From Acidobacteriota bacterium (GTDB lineage: Bacteria; Acidobacteriota; Vicinamibacteria; Vicinamibacterales; UBA2999), in assembly GCA_018000455.1 (NCBI GenBank), contig JAGNJW010000020.1:1-64000 (forward strand): 64,000 bases of DNA, given 5' to 3'. Every line of letters begins with the position of its first letter. The stretch's first letter is position 1. The translations under genes were made by a program, and so were the position numbers. Shown here in pieces: positions 25,683 to 33,969 of this stretch. Under the pieces are notes generated by a model. The model had not been told where the DNA came from. It did not search any database and saw only the letters and a program-made list of their open reading frames with translations.

Positions 25683-26815
25683 TGGCGCCCCACACGGGCT
25701 TGGAGCGCCGCGTCATCGCGTCGCTCGATGCCACCCCGTCGCGTGTGCCGGTCGTGCTCGGTGGGTGCGGCAGCGGCCGGACCACGCTGCTCCATGCGTT
25801 GGCCGACCGCCTCGGCCGCACGAGCTGTCAGTACATCGACGTCGAACGCTCGGCCAGCACACCAGAGCGCTTCCACGACGCCGTGCTCAGTTCCTCGCCG
25901 TTCATCGACCCAGCGGCTACGGGCGATTCCTCGCAGCCGACGAGCGCGCGTGATGCCTTCGATCGCACGCTGGCCTTCCTGCAGCGCGCGCGTACGCCCG
26001 ACGGCCAGGCGGCCACGTTCCTGCTCGACGAAGTGCTGGAACTCCGCACGTTCGAGAATTTCCCCGGCCTGCGCCAGGTGCTGCGCGAGCTGGTGCAGGC
26101 CATTGCCGATAGCCCGAACCGCTTCGTCTGCTCGAGCCGCTACGTGGCCCGTAGCCATCGCGTCCTGCGTGATGCCGCCGCACGCTTCGAGGTCGTACAT
26201 CTGCCGCCGCTCTCGGCCGGCGAGGTCGCTGGCATGCTGCCGCCGTCGGATGCGGCGGGCGCGGCCGAGCGGGACGAACTGGCCGCGACAGTACATGCGC
26301 TGGGCGATGGACGCGCCGCGTATGTGCACGCCCTCGGCGAGATGTGCGCGGCGATGAATCCGCGCGGCGGCGATCCGATCAGCGCCTTGACGGCGCTCTT
26401 GACCACCGACGGTGCGCTCACGACATGGTGCGGCTACCGTTACGAGCTGCGCCTGCATCGCGCGCGCGGCTACGGGGCGCTCAAGGCCATTCTCGAGATC
26501 CTGGCCGAGGACGAGCCGCTCACGCTGACCGAGATTGCTCAGCGCCTGCGCCGCACGCCCGGATCGACGAAGGACTACCTGTCGTGGCTCGAAGACGTGG
26601 ATCTGGTGTCAGCCCGCCAGAAACGCTACAGCTTCACCGACCCGGTGCTGCGTCTGTGGGTGCGCCTGCACGCCCGGCCGATGCCGCCCGGCGTCGACGA
26701 GGTCGCCCACGAAGTACAACAGTACGCCGTGAGCCGCCTGCCGCAGAGCGAGCGCGGTCTGGCCGCGGCTGGCGCCAACGAACGCAAGCCGTGGGGCATC
26801 ATCGAGATCGACTAG
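25679..26815 (+). CDS. STAND/archaeal-ATPase-like protein with winged helix
   Basis: A 378-residue P-loop ATPase. Walker A is GGCGSGRTTLLHAL near residue 29 and Walker B is FLLDEVLEL near 116, with a sensor-like RFVCSSRYV near 150. A C-terminal winged helix (about 270-345) contains LTLTEIAQRLRRTPGSTKDYLSWLED and YSFTDPVLRLWVRLHA, as in the archaeal ATPase/DUF234 family. Such proteins are often orphan regulators or nuclease partners; the function here is unknown. The stop codon overlaps that of the convergent RNase III gene. Confidence 0.7.
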   Translation: MMAPHTGLERRVIASLDATPSRVPVVLGGCGSGRTTLLHALADRLGRTSCQYIDVERSASTPERFHDAVLSSSPFIDPAATGDSSQPTSARDAFDRTLAFLQRARTPDGQAATFLLDEVLELRTFENFPGLRQVLRELVQAIADSPNRFVCSSRYVARSHRVLRDAAARFEVVHLPPLSAGEVAGMLPPSDAAGAAERDELAATVHALGDGRAAYVHALGEMCAAMNPRGGDPISALTALLTTDGALTTWCGYRYELRLHRARGYGALKAILEILAEDEPLTLTEIAQRLRRTPGSTKDYLSWLEDVDLVSARQKRYSFTDPVLRLWVRLHARPMPPGVDEVAHEVQQYAVSRLPQSERGLAAAGANERKPWGIIEID

Positions 26816-27759
26816 GGACCGGGGCTGCGCAGCGCTGCCAGCGCCAGTCGGGCGGCTTCCTGCTCCGCTTCTTTCTTGGTGCGGCCGGTGCCGGAGGCAA
26901 CGACGAGATCGTCCACCACCGCATCCACGTGGAACCGCTTCTCGTGGTCGGGGCCGGTTTCAAGCGCGATGCGGTAGCCCGGCAGGGGACGCGCGGCGGC
27001 CTGCAGCCACTCCTGTAGCGCCGACTTGTGGTCGCCGCCGAGCGTCGCCGTGTGCCGCACGTTGGCGATCAGCGGTCGCCAGGCGAGTTCGATGAAGGCC
27101 CGGGCCGCCTCGATGCCACCATCGAGGTAGATGGCCGCGATCACGGCCTCGAGGACGTCAGCCAGCAGCGCCGGCTTGGCGCGGCCGCCGGTCTTGGCTT
27201 CGCCGCGCCCGAGCAGCAGGTCGTCGCCGAGTCCGAGTCGCCGGCTGATCCCGGCCAGCGTGGCCGTCGAGACCAGCGCCGCCTTGGCCTTCGACTTCGG
27301 CCCCTCCGAGTAGTCCGGGAACTCGCGATAGAGCAGGTCGGCTACCAGGAAGCCGAGCACGGCGTCGCCGAGGAACTCGAGCGACTCGTTGTCGTCGACG
27401 CCGCCACTCGGGTCTTCCGCGGTGCGCGACCTGTGGGTGAGCGCCTGCTCGAGCAGGCCGCGGTCACGGAACGCGTAGTGCAGCCGGGTCTCGACGTTCC
27501 GCAGCTCGGTCACGAGCGGCACGACGAGGCCCGACCCGCCGGCGTCCCCGTGACTGAGCAGCACGCGCCGTGCCTCGGCGGCTTCTTCGGCAGGCACGCC
27601 GATGCCGATGTCGCCAAGCGGCGTGACCGCGAACGCGAAGACCGTGGGCGGTGGTCCTGACAGGCGCACGGCGCGCAGGCCCTGGCTGACGAGCAGCCCC
27701 TCGACGACCGAGGCCTCGATCTCCGACTGCGTGCGAAAGACGATCTCGACCTCCGCCAT
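26812..27759 (-). CDS. rnc: Ribonuclease III with N-terminal DUF2007-like domain
   Basis: A 315-residue protein. Residues about 85-235 are the RNase III catalytic domain with NESLEFLGDAVLGF near 124 and ADVLEAVIAAIYLDGG near 200, including the catalytic acidic residues. Residues about 240-312 are a double-stranded RNA-binding domain (KSALQEWLQ ... GRTKKEAEQEAARLAL). The first ~70 residues (VEIVFRTQSEIEASVVEGLL and GIGVPAEEAAEARRVL) are extra and look like DUF2007, a small signal-transducing fold. The ATG at 27759 overlaps the stop of the upstream phosphatase; GGAGG lies close by. Confidence 0.88.
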   Translation of the reverse strand: MAEVEIVFRTQSEIEASVVEGLLVSQGLRAVRLSGPPPTVFAFAVTPLGDIGIGVPAEEAAEARRVLLSHGDAGGSGLVVPLVTELRNVETRLHYAFRDRGLLEQALTHRSRTAEDPSGGVDDNESLEFLGDAVLGFLVADLLYREFPDYSEGPKSKAKAALVSTATLAGISRRLGLGDDLLLGRGEAKTGGRAKPALLADVLEAVIAAIYLDGGIEAARAFIELAWRPLIANVRHTATLGGDHKSALQEWLQAAARPLPGYRIALETGPDHEKRFHVDAVVDDLVVASGTGRTKKEAEQEAARLALAALRSPGP

Positions 27760-29978
27760 CACGCCTCCACCGCGGCGGCTACGGCCACGGGCGCCGCGGC
27801 GTGTCCGGCTGGCTCCACGCGCAGCAGCAGCATCGTCATGTCGTCGTGCTGGTCGGCGCCGGCGCCGAAGGCGCGCACCTCGGCGACGAGGCGGTCGGCG
27901 AGCTGATCGAGCGGCAGGTCGCGATGCTCACCCGCGAGCTCGCCGAGCCGGGTCTCGCCGAAGCAGTCGTGCGCAAGGTTCATCATCTCGCTCATGCCAT
28001 CGGTGAAGAGCATGAAGAGGTCGCCGGGCGCCAGCGGCACCGTCACTTCCTCGAGGAGCGACTCGAAGAGCGAACTGTCGCCAATCGACAGCCCGACGAC
28101 GAGTCCGTCGGGCGCCAGCACTTTGATCGGCGGGCGCACGCCGCCGCGCACGCCCGGCGCCACGATCATCGGGCAGTGGCCGGCGCGCGCGTAGGTCATG
28201 ACCTGTCGCCGAAGATCGACGACCAGGTAACTCATCGTGATGAAGCTCTTGCCGTCGAGATGATCGACGAGCACACGGTTGACGGCAACCAGCAGGTCGC
28301 GCGGCGAACGGTGCTGGCGCGCTAGCGACAGAACGGTGCCCTTGAGCTGCGCCATGTAGAGCCCGGCGCCCACGCCCTTGCCCGACACATCGGCAATCAG
28401 GAAGCCGAAGACGTCCTCGTCCACGGGGAAGACGTCGTAGTAGTCGCCGCCCACCTCGCGCGCCGGTTCACAGTAGGCCGAGACGGCCAGCCCCGGTACC
28501 GTGAGCGGCCCCTGGGGCAGCAGCTTCATCTGGATCTCGCGGGCGGTCGCGAACTCCTGCTCGAGGCGTTCCTTCCGGGCCACGTCCGACAGCAGGCGCG
28601 TGATCTCGCCGGTCATCACGTTGAACGAGTCGGCGAGCTCGCCGAGCTGGTCGCGGGCGCGGACCGGGATGACGTGGGTGAAGTCGCGATTGCGCAGGTG
28701 TTCGGTGCCGGTGAAGAGATCGTGCACGGCGCCGGTGATCTGACGCGCCAGCGCCAGCCCCAGCACGAGGGCGACGCCCTGGATGAGGAGGAACAGCACG
28801 CCAACGACCACCAGCGCGCCGAGGAGCACGCCGCTGAACGCGCTGCCGAGCCCCGAGCCGAAGGCGATGCGGCGATAGATGTCGACCAGGTGCAGCGACA
28901 GCATCACGTTGAGGTCGCCGCGCGCGCCTGACGCCCAGTCGACGTGCTGCACGAGCACGACCCAGCGGCGCAGCGCCTGACTGACGAGACCGACGCCGTA
29001 GTCGGGCGCGGGCCGGGCGTCGAGCGCGGTGCCGCGGGCAGCAACGGCCGGTGATTCGTCGGTTCGCAGGTCGCCGATCGCGCCGAGCTGAATGCCGGTT
29101 TCTTCCTGAAGCCGCTGCTCCACGACGGCCGAGATCGGCAGATCGAGCACGACGGCCCAGGTCGGCGTCCGCGTGGCTGGCAAGGCCACCGCCCGCGCGA
29201 CCAGCCGCAGGTCAGTAGCGCCGGTGGACCGCTGGGCGGCATCGGCCGCGTCGTAGGCCGTGAGCTGCGCCACGCCGTCGCAGGTCGTGATCCACGCCGG
29301 CAGCGACGTCGGCGCCGGCAGGTGCGCCCAGGCGCCGGCGCTGACGGGCAACGGCAGGGGCGGCGTGCGGCCGGCGCCGGCGGCGACCAGGCCCTCGGCA
29401 CAGGTGACGCCGTCGACGGGCACGACGGCGATGGACAGGAACGGATAGCGCGTCGAGGCGCTCTCCTGCAGGCGCTCGAGGGTGTCGCGAACGGCCGCCG
29501 CCGAGGCGGCGCGGTCGACGTCGACCAACACCGTCTGGGCGAGGAAGCGCGCTTGCGTCGCCTGCGCCTCGAGGCGCGTCTGCACCATGTAGCCAGCGAC
29601 GTTGCGGATGAGGAGCAGTCCGGCGAGCACGAAGAACGTGACGATGAGCAGCGACGGCACGAGCCCGACGAACACGTACGAGAGGATGAGCTTGCGGCGC
29701 ACGCGCCAGAGCAGCCGGCGGCGCATCCAGCCGAGCCCGCGCGCCAGCACGTAGGCGACGACCAGGATGATGGCCAGGGTGCCGGCCGTGTCGACCAACT
29801 CGACCCACCCTGGGCGCGGTTCGCCGAAGGCGGCGGACGCGGCGGCGTCGACGATCTTGAGGACCAGGCCGCCCATCAGGATGCGGCCAGGGAGCGATCG
29901 GCGCAGCCACTCACGAACTCGCGCGGGCGGCGAGAGGGTAGACCCCGGCAGAAGCGGTCGAGGGGTACGATCGGGCAT
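27759..29978 (-). CDS. Membrane SpoIIE-type PP2C phosphatase with HAMP domain
   Basis: A 739-residue protein. Membrane segments lie near residues 62-80 and 95-125, followed by a ~240-residue sensory region, another membrane segment near 385-415, then a HAMP domain (RQITGAVHDLFTGTEHLRNR, QLGELADSFNVMTGEI) and a C-terminal SpoIIE/RsbU phosphatase from about 470. Catalytic metal motifs are EVGGDYYDVF, IADVSGKGVGAGLYMA and FTDGMSEMMN. It should dephosphorylate an anti-sigma-factor antagonist in response to an outside signal; no partner is adjacent. It is co-transcribed with RNase III. Confidence 0.86.
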   Translation of the reverse strand: MPDRTPRPLLPGSTLSPPARVREWLRRSLPGRILMGGLVLKIVDAAASAAFGEPRPGWVELVDTAGTLAIILVVAYVLARGLGWMRRRLLWRVRRKLILSYVFVGLVPSLLIVTFFVLAGLLLIRNVAGYMVQTRLEAQATQARFLAQTVLVDVDRAASAAAVRDTLERLQESASTRYPFLSIAVVPVDGVTCAEGLVAAGAGRTPPLPLPVSAGAWAHLPAPTSLPAWITTCDGVAQLTAYDAADAAQRSTGATDLRLVARAVALPATRTPTWAVVLDLPISAVVEQRLQEETGIQLGAIGDLRTDESPAVAARGTALDARPAPDYGVGLVSQALRRWVVLVQHVDWASGARGDLNVMLSLHLVDIYRRIAFGSGLGSAFSGVLLGALVVVGVLFLLIQGVALVLGLALARQITGAVHDLFTGTEHLRNRDFTHVIPVRARDQLGELADSFNVMTGEITRLLSDVARKERLEQEFATAREIQMKLLPQGPLTVPGLAVSAYCEPAREVGGDYYDVFPVDEDVFGFLIADVSGKGVGAGLYMAQLKGTVLSLARQHRSPRDLLVAVNRVLVDHLDGKSFITMSYLVVDLRRQVMTYARAGHCPMIVAPGVRGGVRPPIKVLAPDGLVVGLSIGDSSLFESLLEEVTVPLAPGDLFMLFTDGMSEMMNLAHDCFGETRLGELAGEHRDLPLDQLADRLVAEVRAFGAGADQHDDMTMLLLRVEPAGHAAAPVAVAAAVEA

Positions 29979-30057
29979 CGGCGGGCAGCGCGGCCGCTCG
30001 AATGCGCCGTGCAGCCGATTGCCACCCGGAATGATAACAGAGTAACGTCGCCTGATT

Positions 30058-31209
30058 GTGAAACTTCCCGACTCCGCTCGCTTCGCCACCGTCTGCGTCC
30101 ACGCCGGGCAGGAGCCCGACCCGTCGACGGGCGCCATCATCACGCCGATCTACCAGACGTCCACCTACGTGCAGGAAGGGCTCGGACAGCACAAGGGCTT
30201 CGAATACGGCCGCACGCACAACCCCACGCGGATGACCCTCGAAGCCAACGTAGCCGCCATCGAAGGCGGCACGGCGGCCTTCGCCTTCGCCTCGGGGATG
30301 GCGGCCATCGACGCGGTGCTGACGCGCCTCCAGTCGGGCGACCACGTCGTGGTCAGCGACAACACCTACGGCGGCACGTTCAGATTGTTCGAGAAGGTGC
30401 GGCGCAAGTTCGGGCTCGACTTCTCGTACGTGGACACGGCCGACCTCGACACCATCGCTCCGGCCCTCACGCCGAAGACGAAGTACCTGTTCATCGAATC
30501 ACCGACCAACCCGATGCTGTCGGTGACCGACATCGCCGCCGCCAGCGACATCGCTCACCGCCACGGCGTGCGCGTCGTCGTCGACAACACCTTCGCCAGC
30601 CCCTACGTGCAGCGGCCGCTCGCGCTCGGCGCCGACATCGTGCTCCACAGCACGACCAAGTTCCTGAACGGCCACAGCGACTCGGTGGGTGGCATCGTCA
30701 TCCTGAAGCACGACGACGACGTCGAGTGGATGCGCTTCGTCCAGAACGCCGCCGGGGCGATTCTCGGCCCGATGGATGCGTGGCTGGTGCTGCGCGGCAC
30801 CAAGACCCTGCCGATCCGCATGGAGCGCACCAACGCCAACACCATGCGGCTGGCCGACTACCTCGCCGCGCACCCGCGCGTCACGCGCACCATCTATCCG
30901 GGGCTGACGTCACACCCGCACCACCAGCTCGCCAGCCGGCAGATGACGGGCTTCGGCGGCCTCATCTCGTTCGATGTCGGCACCCTCGACCGCGCCCGTG
31001 AGGTGCTCGGACGGGTGCGGTTGATGGCGCTCGCCGAGAGCCTCGGCGGCGTCGAGACGCTCATCTCGCACCCGGCGATCATGACCCACGCCTCGGTGCC
31101 GGAAGAACGGCGGGCCAGGCTCGGGATTACGGGCGGACTGCTGCGCGTCTCGGTCGGCATCGAGGACATCGACGACCTAATCGACGATCTGACGCAGGCA
31201 CTCGGCTAG
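30058..31209 (+). CDS. Cystathionine gamma-synthase/beta-lyase family PLP enzyme
   Basis: A 383-residue trans-sulfuration enzyme of fold type I. The hallmark residues are FATVCVHAGQEPDPSTGA, YQTSTYVQ, the tyrosine-arginine pair in FEYGRTHNPTR near residue 48, FASGMAAIDAVL, VVVDNTFASPY near 172 and the PLP lysine in HSTTKFLNGHSD near 199. It should act on cystathionine, O-acylhomoserine or methionine; the sequence does not separate synthase from lyase. The GTG start at 30058 is the family-consistent start. It is divergent from the SpoIIE phosphatase. Confidence 0.88.
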   Translation: MKLPDSARFATVCVHAGQEPDPSTGAIITPIYQTSTYVQEGLGQHKGFEYGRTHNPTRMTLEANVAAIEGGTAAFAFASGMAAIDAVLTRLQSGDHVVVSDNTYGGTFRLFEKVRRKFGLDFSYVDTADLDTIAPALTPKTKYLFIESPTNPMLSVTDIAAASDIAHRHGVRVVVDNTFASPYVQRPLALGADIVLHSTTKFLNGHSDSVGGIVILKHDDDVEWMRFVQNAAGAILGPMDAWLVLRGTKTLPIRMERTNANTMRLADYLAAHPRVTRTIYPGLTSHPHHQLASRQMTGFGGLISFDVGTLDRAREVLGRVRLMALAESLGGVETLISHPAIMTHASVPEERRARLGITGGLLRVSVGIEDIDDLIDDLTQALG

Positions 31210-31547
31210 CCGGCGTCGGAGACGACGGCGACGCTCTCCGTGATCCAAGCCAGATAGTCCTGGCCACCGCCAACGTCAACAACCAGCCATTCGGGCAACG
31301 CGTAGGGGTGCGCCGCCCTCACCTGCGCTTCGAGTTCGGCCAGGCGTGCCCGCGTGGTCTTGAAGACGACCTGCTGCTCGCCGGCGTTTTCGACGGCGCC
31401 TTCCCAGCGGTAGGTCGAGCTGCCCACCGCCGCCACGTGAACGCAGGCGGCCAGCCGGGCCTCCACGATCGCGCGCGCCAGGGGCGCCACGGGCCGGTCG
31501 GCGGGCCACGTCGTCAGGACCAGACAGGGGCACGAATCGTTTTTCAC
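31206..31547 (-). CDS. cutA: CutA1 divalent ion tolerance protein
   Basis: A 113-residue protein of the trimeric CutA1 family. Motifs are CLVLTTWPADR near the N-terminus, ARAIVEARLAACVHVAAVGSS near residue 25, STYRWEGAVENAGEQQVVFKTT near 43 and HPYALPEWLVVDVGGGQDYLAWI near 78. The family is linked to copper tolerance in E. coli, though its biochemical role is debated. The GTG start at 31547 lies inside the TTGTAC-repeat region it shares with the divergent ftsB-like gene. Confidence 0.87.
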   Translation of the reverse strand: MKNDSCPCLVLTTWPADRPVAPLARAIVEARLAACVHVAAVGSSTYRWEGAVENAGEQQVVFKTTRARLAELEAQVRAAHPYALPEWLVVDVGGGQDYLAWITESVAVVSDAG

Positions 31548-31629
31548 TTGTACTCTCAAAAAAATTCTTGTACTTTCGTGGCCGGCGCGGTACAAAGCCC
31601 TTGTACTTCGCGGCGCGAGCCGCTATTCT
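31548..31629. promoter_or_regulatory. cutA/ftsB divergent control region with TTGTAC repeats
   Basis: This unusually AT-rich stretch holds three CTTGTACT-like direct copies (from about 31547, 31567 and 31600) and one GTACAA, giving the inverted repeat GTACAA-AGCCC-TTGTAC at 31590-31606. The last TTGTAC (31601-31606) is a -35 for TATTCT at 31624-31629, 17 bases apart. A repressor could cover the -35 element. Confidence 0.55.
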
Positions 31630-31639
31630 GACATCGCCC

Positions 31640-31987
31640 ATGACCGACGATCGAGTCCAGGACGACGCCCCGAAGCCGGAGACCACTCCGCGCGGCCGGC
31701 GTCTGCTTCGGGCCGGACTCGTCATCGTGACGATCGTGGTGCTGGTTGACGCCGTCATGGGCGAGAAGGGCCTGCTGGCCCTGATGCGCGCGCGCGACAC
31801 GGAAGCGGCCGTCGCTCACGATCTGCAGACGGCGCGCCAGGAAAACCTGCGGATGGTGGAGCAAGCCCGCCGTTACCGCGAAGACGCCGCCACGATCGAA
31901 GAACTCGCCCGCCGCGACCTCGGATTCATCAAGCCAGGCGAGAAGCTCTTCATCATCCGCGACCTCCCGCCCACGCGGCCCCGCTAG
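31640..31987 (+). CDS. ftsB: FtsB/DivIC-type septum formation initiator
   Basis: A 115-residue bitopic membrane protein. One transmembrane helix (about residues 22-42) is followed by a coiled coil (about 48-92, ending in EELARRDLGFIKPGEKLFII). The RxxLGxxxPGE pattern after the coil is the hallmark of FtsB/DivIC, which bridges FtsL and FtsQ at the division site. The start follows TATTCT by 10 bases and has no clear ribosome binding site; an in-frame upstream frame to 31568 crosses the promoter. Confidence 0.82.
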   Translation: MTDDRVQDDAPKPETTPRGRRLLRAGLVIVTIVVLVDAVMGEKGLLALMRARDTEAAVAHDLQTARQENLRMVEQARRYREDAATIEELARRDLGFIKPGEKLFIIRDLPPTRPR

Positions 31988-32080
31988 CCGGCCGGAGCGC
32001 GGCCGCGTGCTACGCTAGCCCTTTCGACGCGCCGGCACGGCCCTCTCGTGCTCGAGCGCGCACCATTCAAGGGAGCAGCG

Positions 32081-32503
32081 ATGGCACGCACGGCAACGGC
32101 GGAGTGGAAGGGCGATTTGATGGGGGGCAGCGGACACGTGGCCCTCGGCAGCGGCGCATTCGAAGGCGCGTACTCGTTTGCCACCCGTTTCGGCGAGGAA
32201 ACCGGCGCGAACCCGGAAGAGCTGCTCGGTGCGGCCAATGCCGCCTGCTTCTCGATGGCGCTGGCCAACTCGCTGGCCAAGGCCGGCTTCACGGCGACCT
32301 CGGTGGCCACGACGGCCAGCGTGCACCTGGGCAAGGACGAGGCCGGGTTCAAGATCACCCGGATCGATCTCGACTGCACGGCCACAGTGCCCGGAGTGGA
32401 CGCCAGCACCTTTGCCACCCACGCCGAGCAGGCCAAGTCCGGCTGCATCATCTCGCGGGCCCTGGCCGCCACCGACATCACGCTCAAGGCCACCCTGGCC
32501 TGA
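32081..32503 (+). CDS. OsmC/Ohr family peroxiredoxin-like protein
   Basis: A 140-residue protein of the OsmC family, thiol-dependent reductases of organic hydroperoxides. The two active-site cysteines are in AANAACFSMALANSLAKAG near residue 57 and in AEQAKSGCIISRALAA near 121, with the RFGEETGANPEELLGAA segment carrying the conserved glutamate. The order and spacing match OsmC rather than Ohr. AGGGAG 6 bases upstream sets the start. The collapsed receiver/DUF3052 gene follows 10 bases later, likely in one transcript. Confidence 0.9.
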   Translation: MARTATAEWKGDLMGGSGHVALGSGAFEGAYSFATRFGEETGANPEELLGAANAACFSMALANSLAKAGFTATSVATTASVHLGKDEAGFKITRIDLDCTATVPGVDASTFATHAEQAKSGCIISRALAATDITLKATLA

Positions 32504-32513
32504 GTCACGGCGC

Positions 32514-32792
32514 ATGCGCGTCCACCTTGTGCACTGGGACGCGGACGAAGCGCGCGAGCGTATCGCGGCCCTGACGGCGCTGGGCCATGACACCGTCTAC
32601 CTGCCTGGTGTCACCGGCACGCCGCTCATGCGGGCGCTGCGTGCCGGGACGCCCGATTGCTTTCTCGTCGACCTGTCGCGCCGCCCCTCGCACGGGCGCG
32701 AGGCGGGACTCGGGGCGGGTTTGGTCGACTTCAAGGTGTGCAGCGTAGACGCCACCTGGTCGGGGCTCGCCTTCAAGCGCCGCCGGCGCTGA
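32514..32792 (+). CDS. Receiver-like/DUF3052 protein shortened by in-frame internal deletion
   Basis: A 92-residue frame. Residues 1-62 (MRVHLVHWDADEARERIAAL, PDCFLVDLSRRPSHGRE) look like the first half of a receiver-type fold. The remaining 30 residues (AGLGAGLVDFKVCSVDATWS then GLAFKRRRR) match the C-terminus of the DUF3052 family. From my knowledge of the families, a full protein would carry the end of the receiver and most of DUF3052 between these parts, perhaps 150 residues or more. The join is in frame, so a small protein may still be made, but it is probably a remnant. Confidence 0.6.
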   Translation: MRVHLVHWDADEARERIAALTALGHDTVYLPGVTGTPLMRALRAGTPDCFLVDLSRRPSHGREAGLGAGLVDFKVCSVDATWSGLAFKRRRR

Positions 32793-32801
32793 CCGGTTCC
32801 G

Positions 32802-33791
32802 TTAGCGAAGTCCGGCCGCAGCGCTCCCGGCTTTGGCCTCGACGACCGCCTTCACGAGCGGTTCGAACTCGGCGAGCTTCATCTGTCCGGGGTGGTACAG
32901 CCGCACGATGCCGTCGCGATCGATGAGCACCACGGTGGGCGTCGTGCTGGCGCCGTAAGCCTTGAAGTTCTCCTCGCTGACGGGCACCGCCTCCTGAGCC
33001 ATCCAGGGATAGACCTCGTCACGAATCTTGGCGATGTAGGCCATCTCCTCGGCCGCGGGCGCGGTCTTTCGCGCTGCCACGTAGCCGTAGCGCTGCGTCG
33101 GCGACACGATCGTCAGTCCGCGCTGGCCGTAGCGCTGGCGCATCTCATCGAGCACCGGACCCATGGCCTTGCAATCAGGACACCAGTGCGCCCAGAAGAA
33201 GACCACGACCGGTTTGCCCTTGAGCGACGCAAGCGCCACCGGACGCGTCGACCCGAGCGCCTCACCCACCTCGAGAGCCGGCGCGGCCTTGCCCTCGAGC
33301 GACAGCAGATTGAGGTTCTTCTGGATGCGGGTGCGAATCGAGGTGGCCTTGTAGGTGGCCAGTTCATCGGTGAGAAAGTAGACGGCATCGGCCCGGGCGC
33401 CGCGCTCGGCGGCCACGTGTGCCCGCACTTCAATGGCCGCACCAATGGCGATCGGCAACCGCGGCTCGTCGTCCATCTTGCGCGTCTTGAGCGCGGCCAG
33501 GCACAGATCGTAGGTCTGCTCGGCGTACTGATTGGCCTTGTCGAGCTGCTTGGCGGCGAGGGCGCCGCGGCCCAGCCACGACATGGCCTCGAGGGCTTCC
33601 GGCGTAGTGCCCTTGTCCTTGCGGTAGTCGGCAAGAATCCGCTCGCCGGAGGCGAAATCGCCCTTGGCAATGGCCGCCCTGACGCCAGCGATGACATTCT
33701 GCGCGGCGGCGGCGGGAGCCGCGGTCTGCGCCGTCGCCGGCAAGGTCCCGAGCATCAGCGCGTTCACCAGAACAAGAGCCGCAAGTCGCAT
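32802..33791 (-). CDS. Exported thioredoxin-fold (TlpA/AhpC-TSA type) protein
   Basis: A 329-residue protein with a signal peptide in residues 1-22. Residues about 30-170 are helical and alanine-rich. Residues about 175-320 are a thioredoxin-like domain with VVFFWAHWCPDCKAMGPVL near 200, giving a CPDC redox pair, and TTPTVVLIDRDGIVRLYHPG near 285, with the cis-proline in STTPTV. It probably reduces or exchanges disulfides in the periplasm, for example in cytochrome c maturation. AGGAGG lies upstream; GTG at 33794 is an equally possible start. Confidence 0.8.
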   Translation of the reverse strand: MRLAALVLVNALMLGTLPATAQTAAPAAAAQNVIAGVRAAIAKGDFASGERILADYRKDKGTTPEALEAMSWLGRGALAAKQLDKANQYAEQTYDLCLAALKTRKMDDEPRLPIAIGAAIEVRAHVAAERGARADAVYFLTDELATYKATSIRTRIQKNLNLLSLEGKAAPALEVGEALGSTRPVALASLKGKPVVVFFWAHWCPDCKAMGPVLDEMRQRYGQRGLTIVSPTQRYGYVAARKTAPAAEEMAYIAKIRDEVYPWMAQEAVPVSEENFKAYGASTTPTVVLIDRDGIVRLYHPGQMKLAEFEPLVKAVVEAKAGSAAAGLR

Positions 33792-33969
33792 CACGTGGTC
33801 GCCTCCTTCCGGGCATGTTACCCCGGTTCCGACTGCCGCGACGGGCCCGGGGGATCACGCGACCGGGCCAAGGAGTCCGCGGGCGCGCCGCCAACCCAGC
33901 CGTGAAAGCGCCCGCCGCACGCCCGTTCGCACCTGGCACCCGACTTGCGAACGCGCCGGTGGAGGAGCC

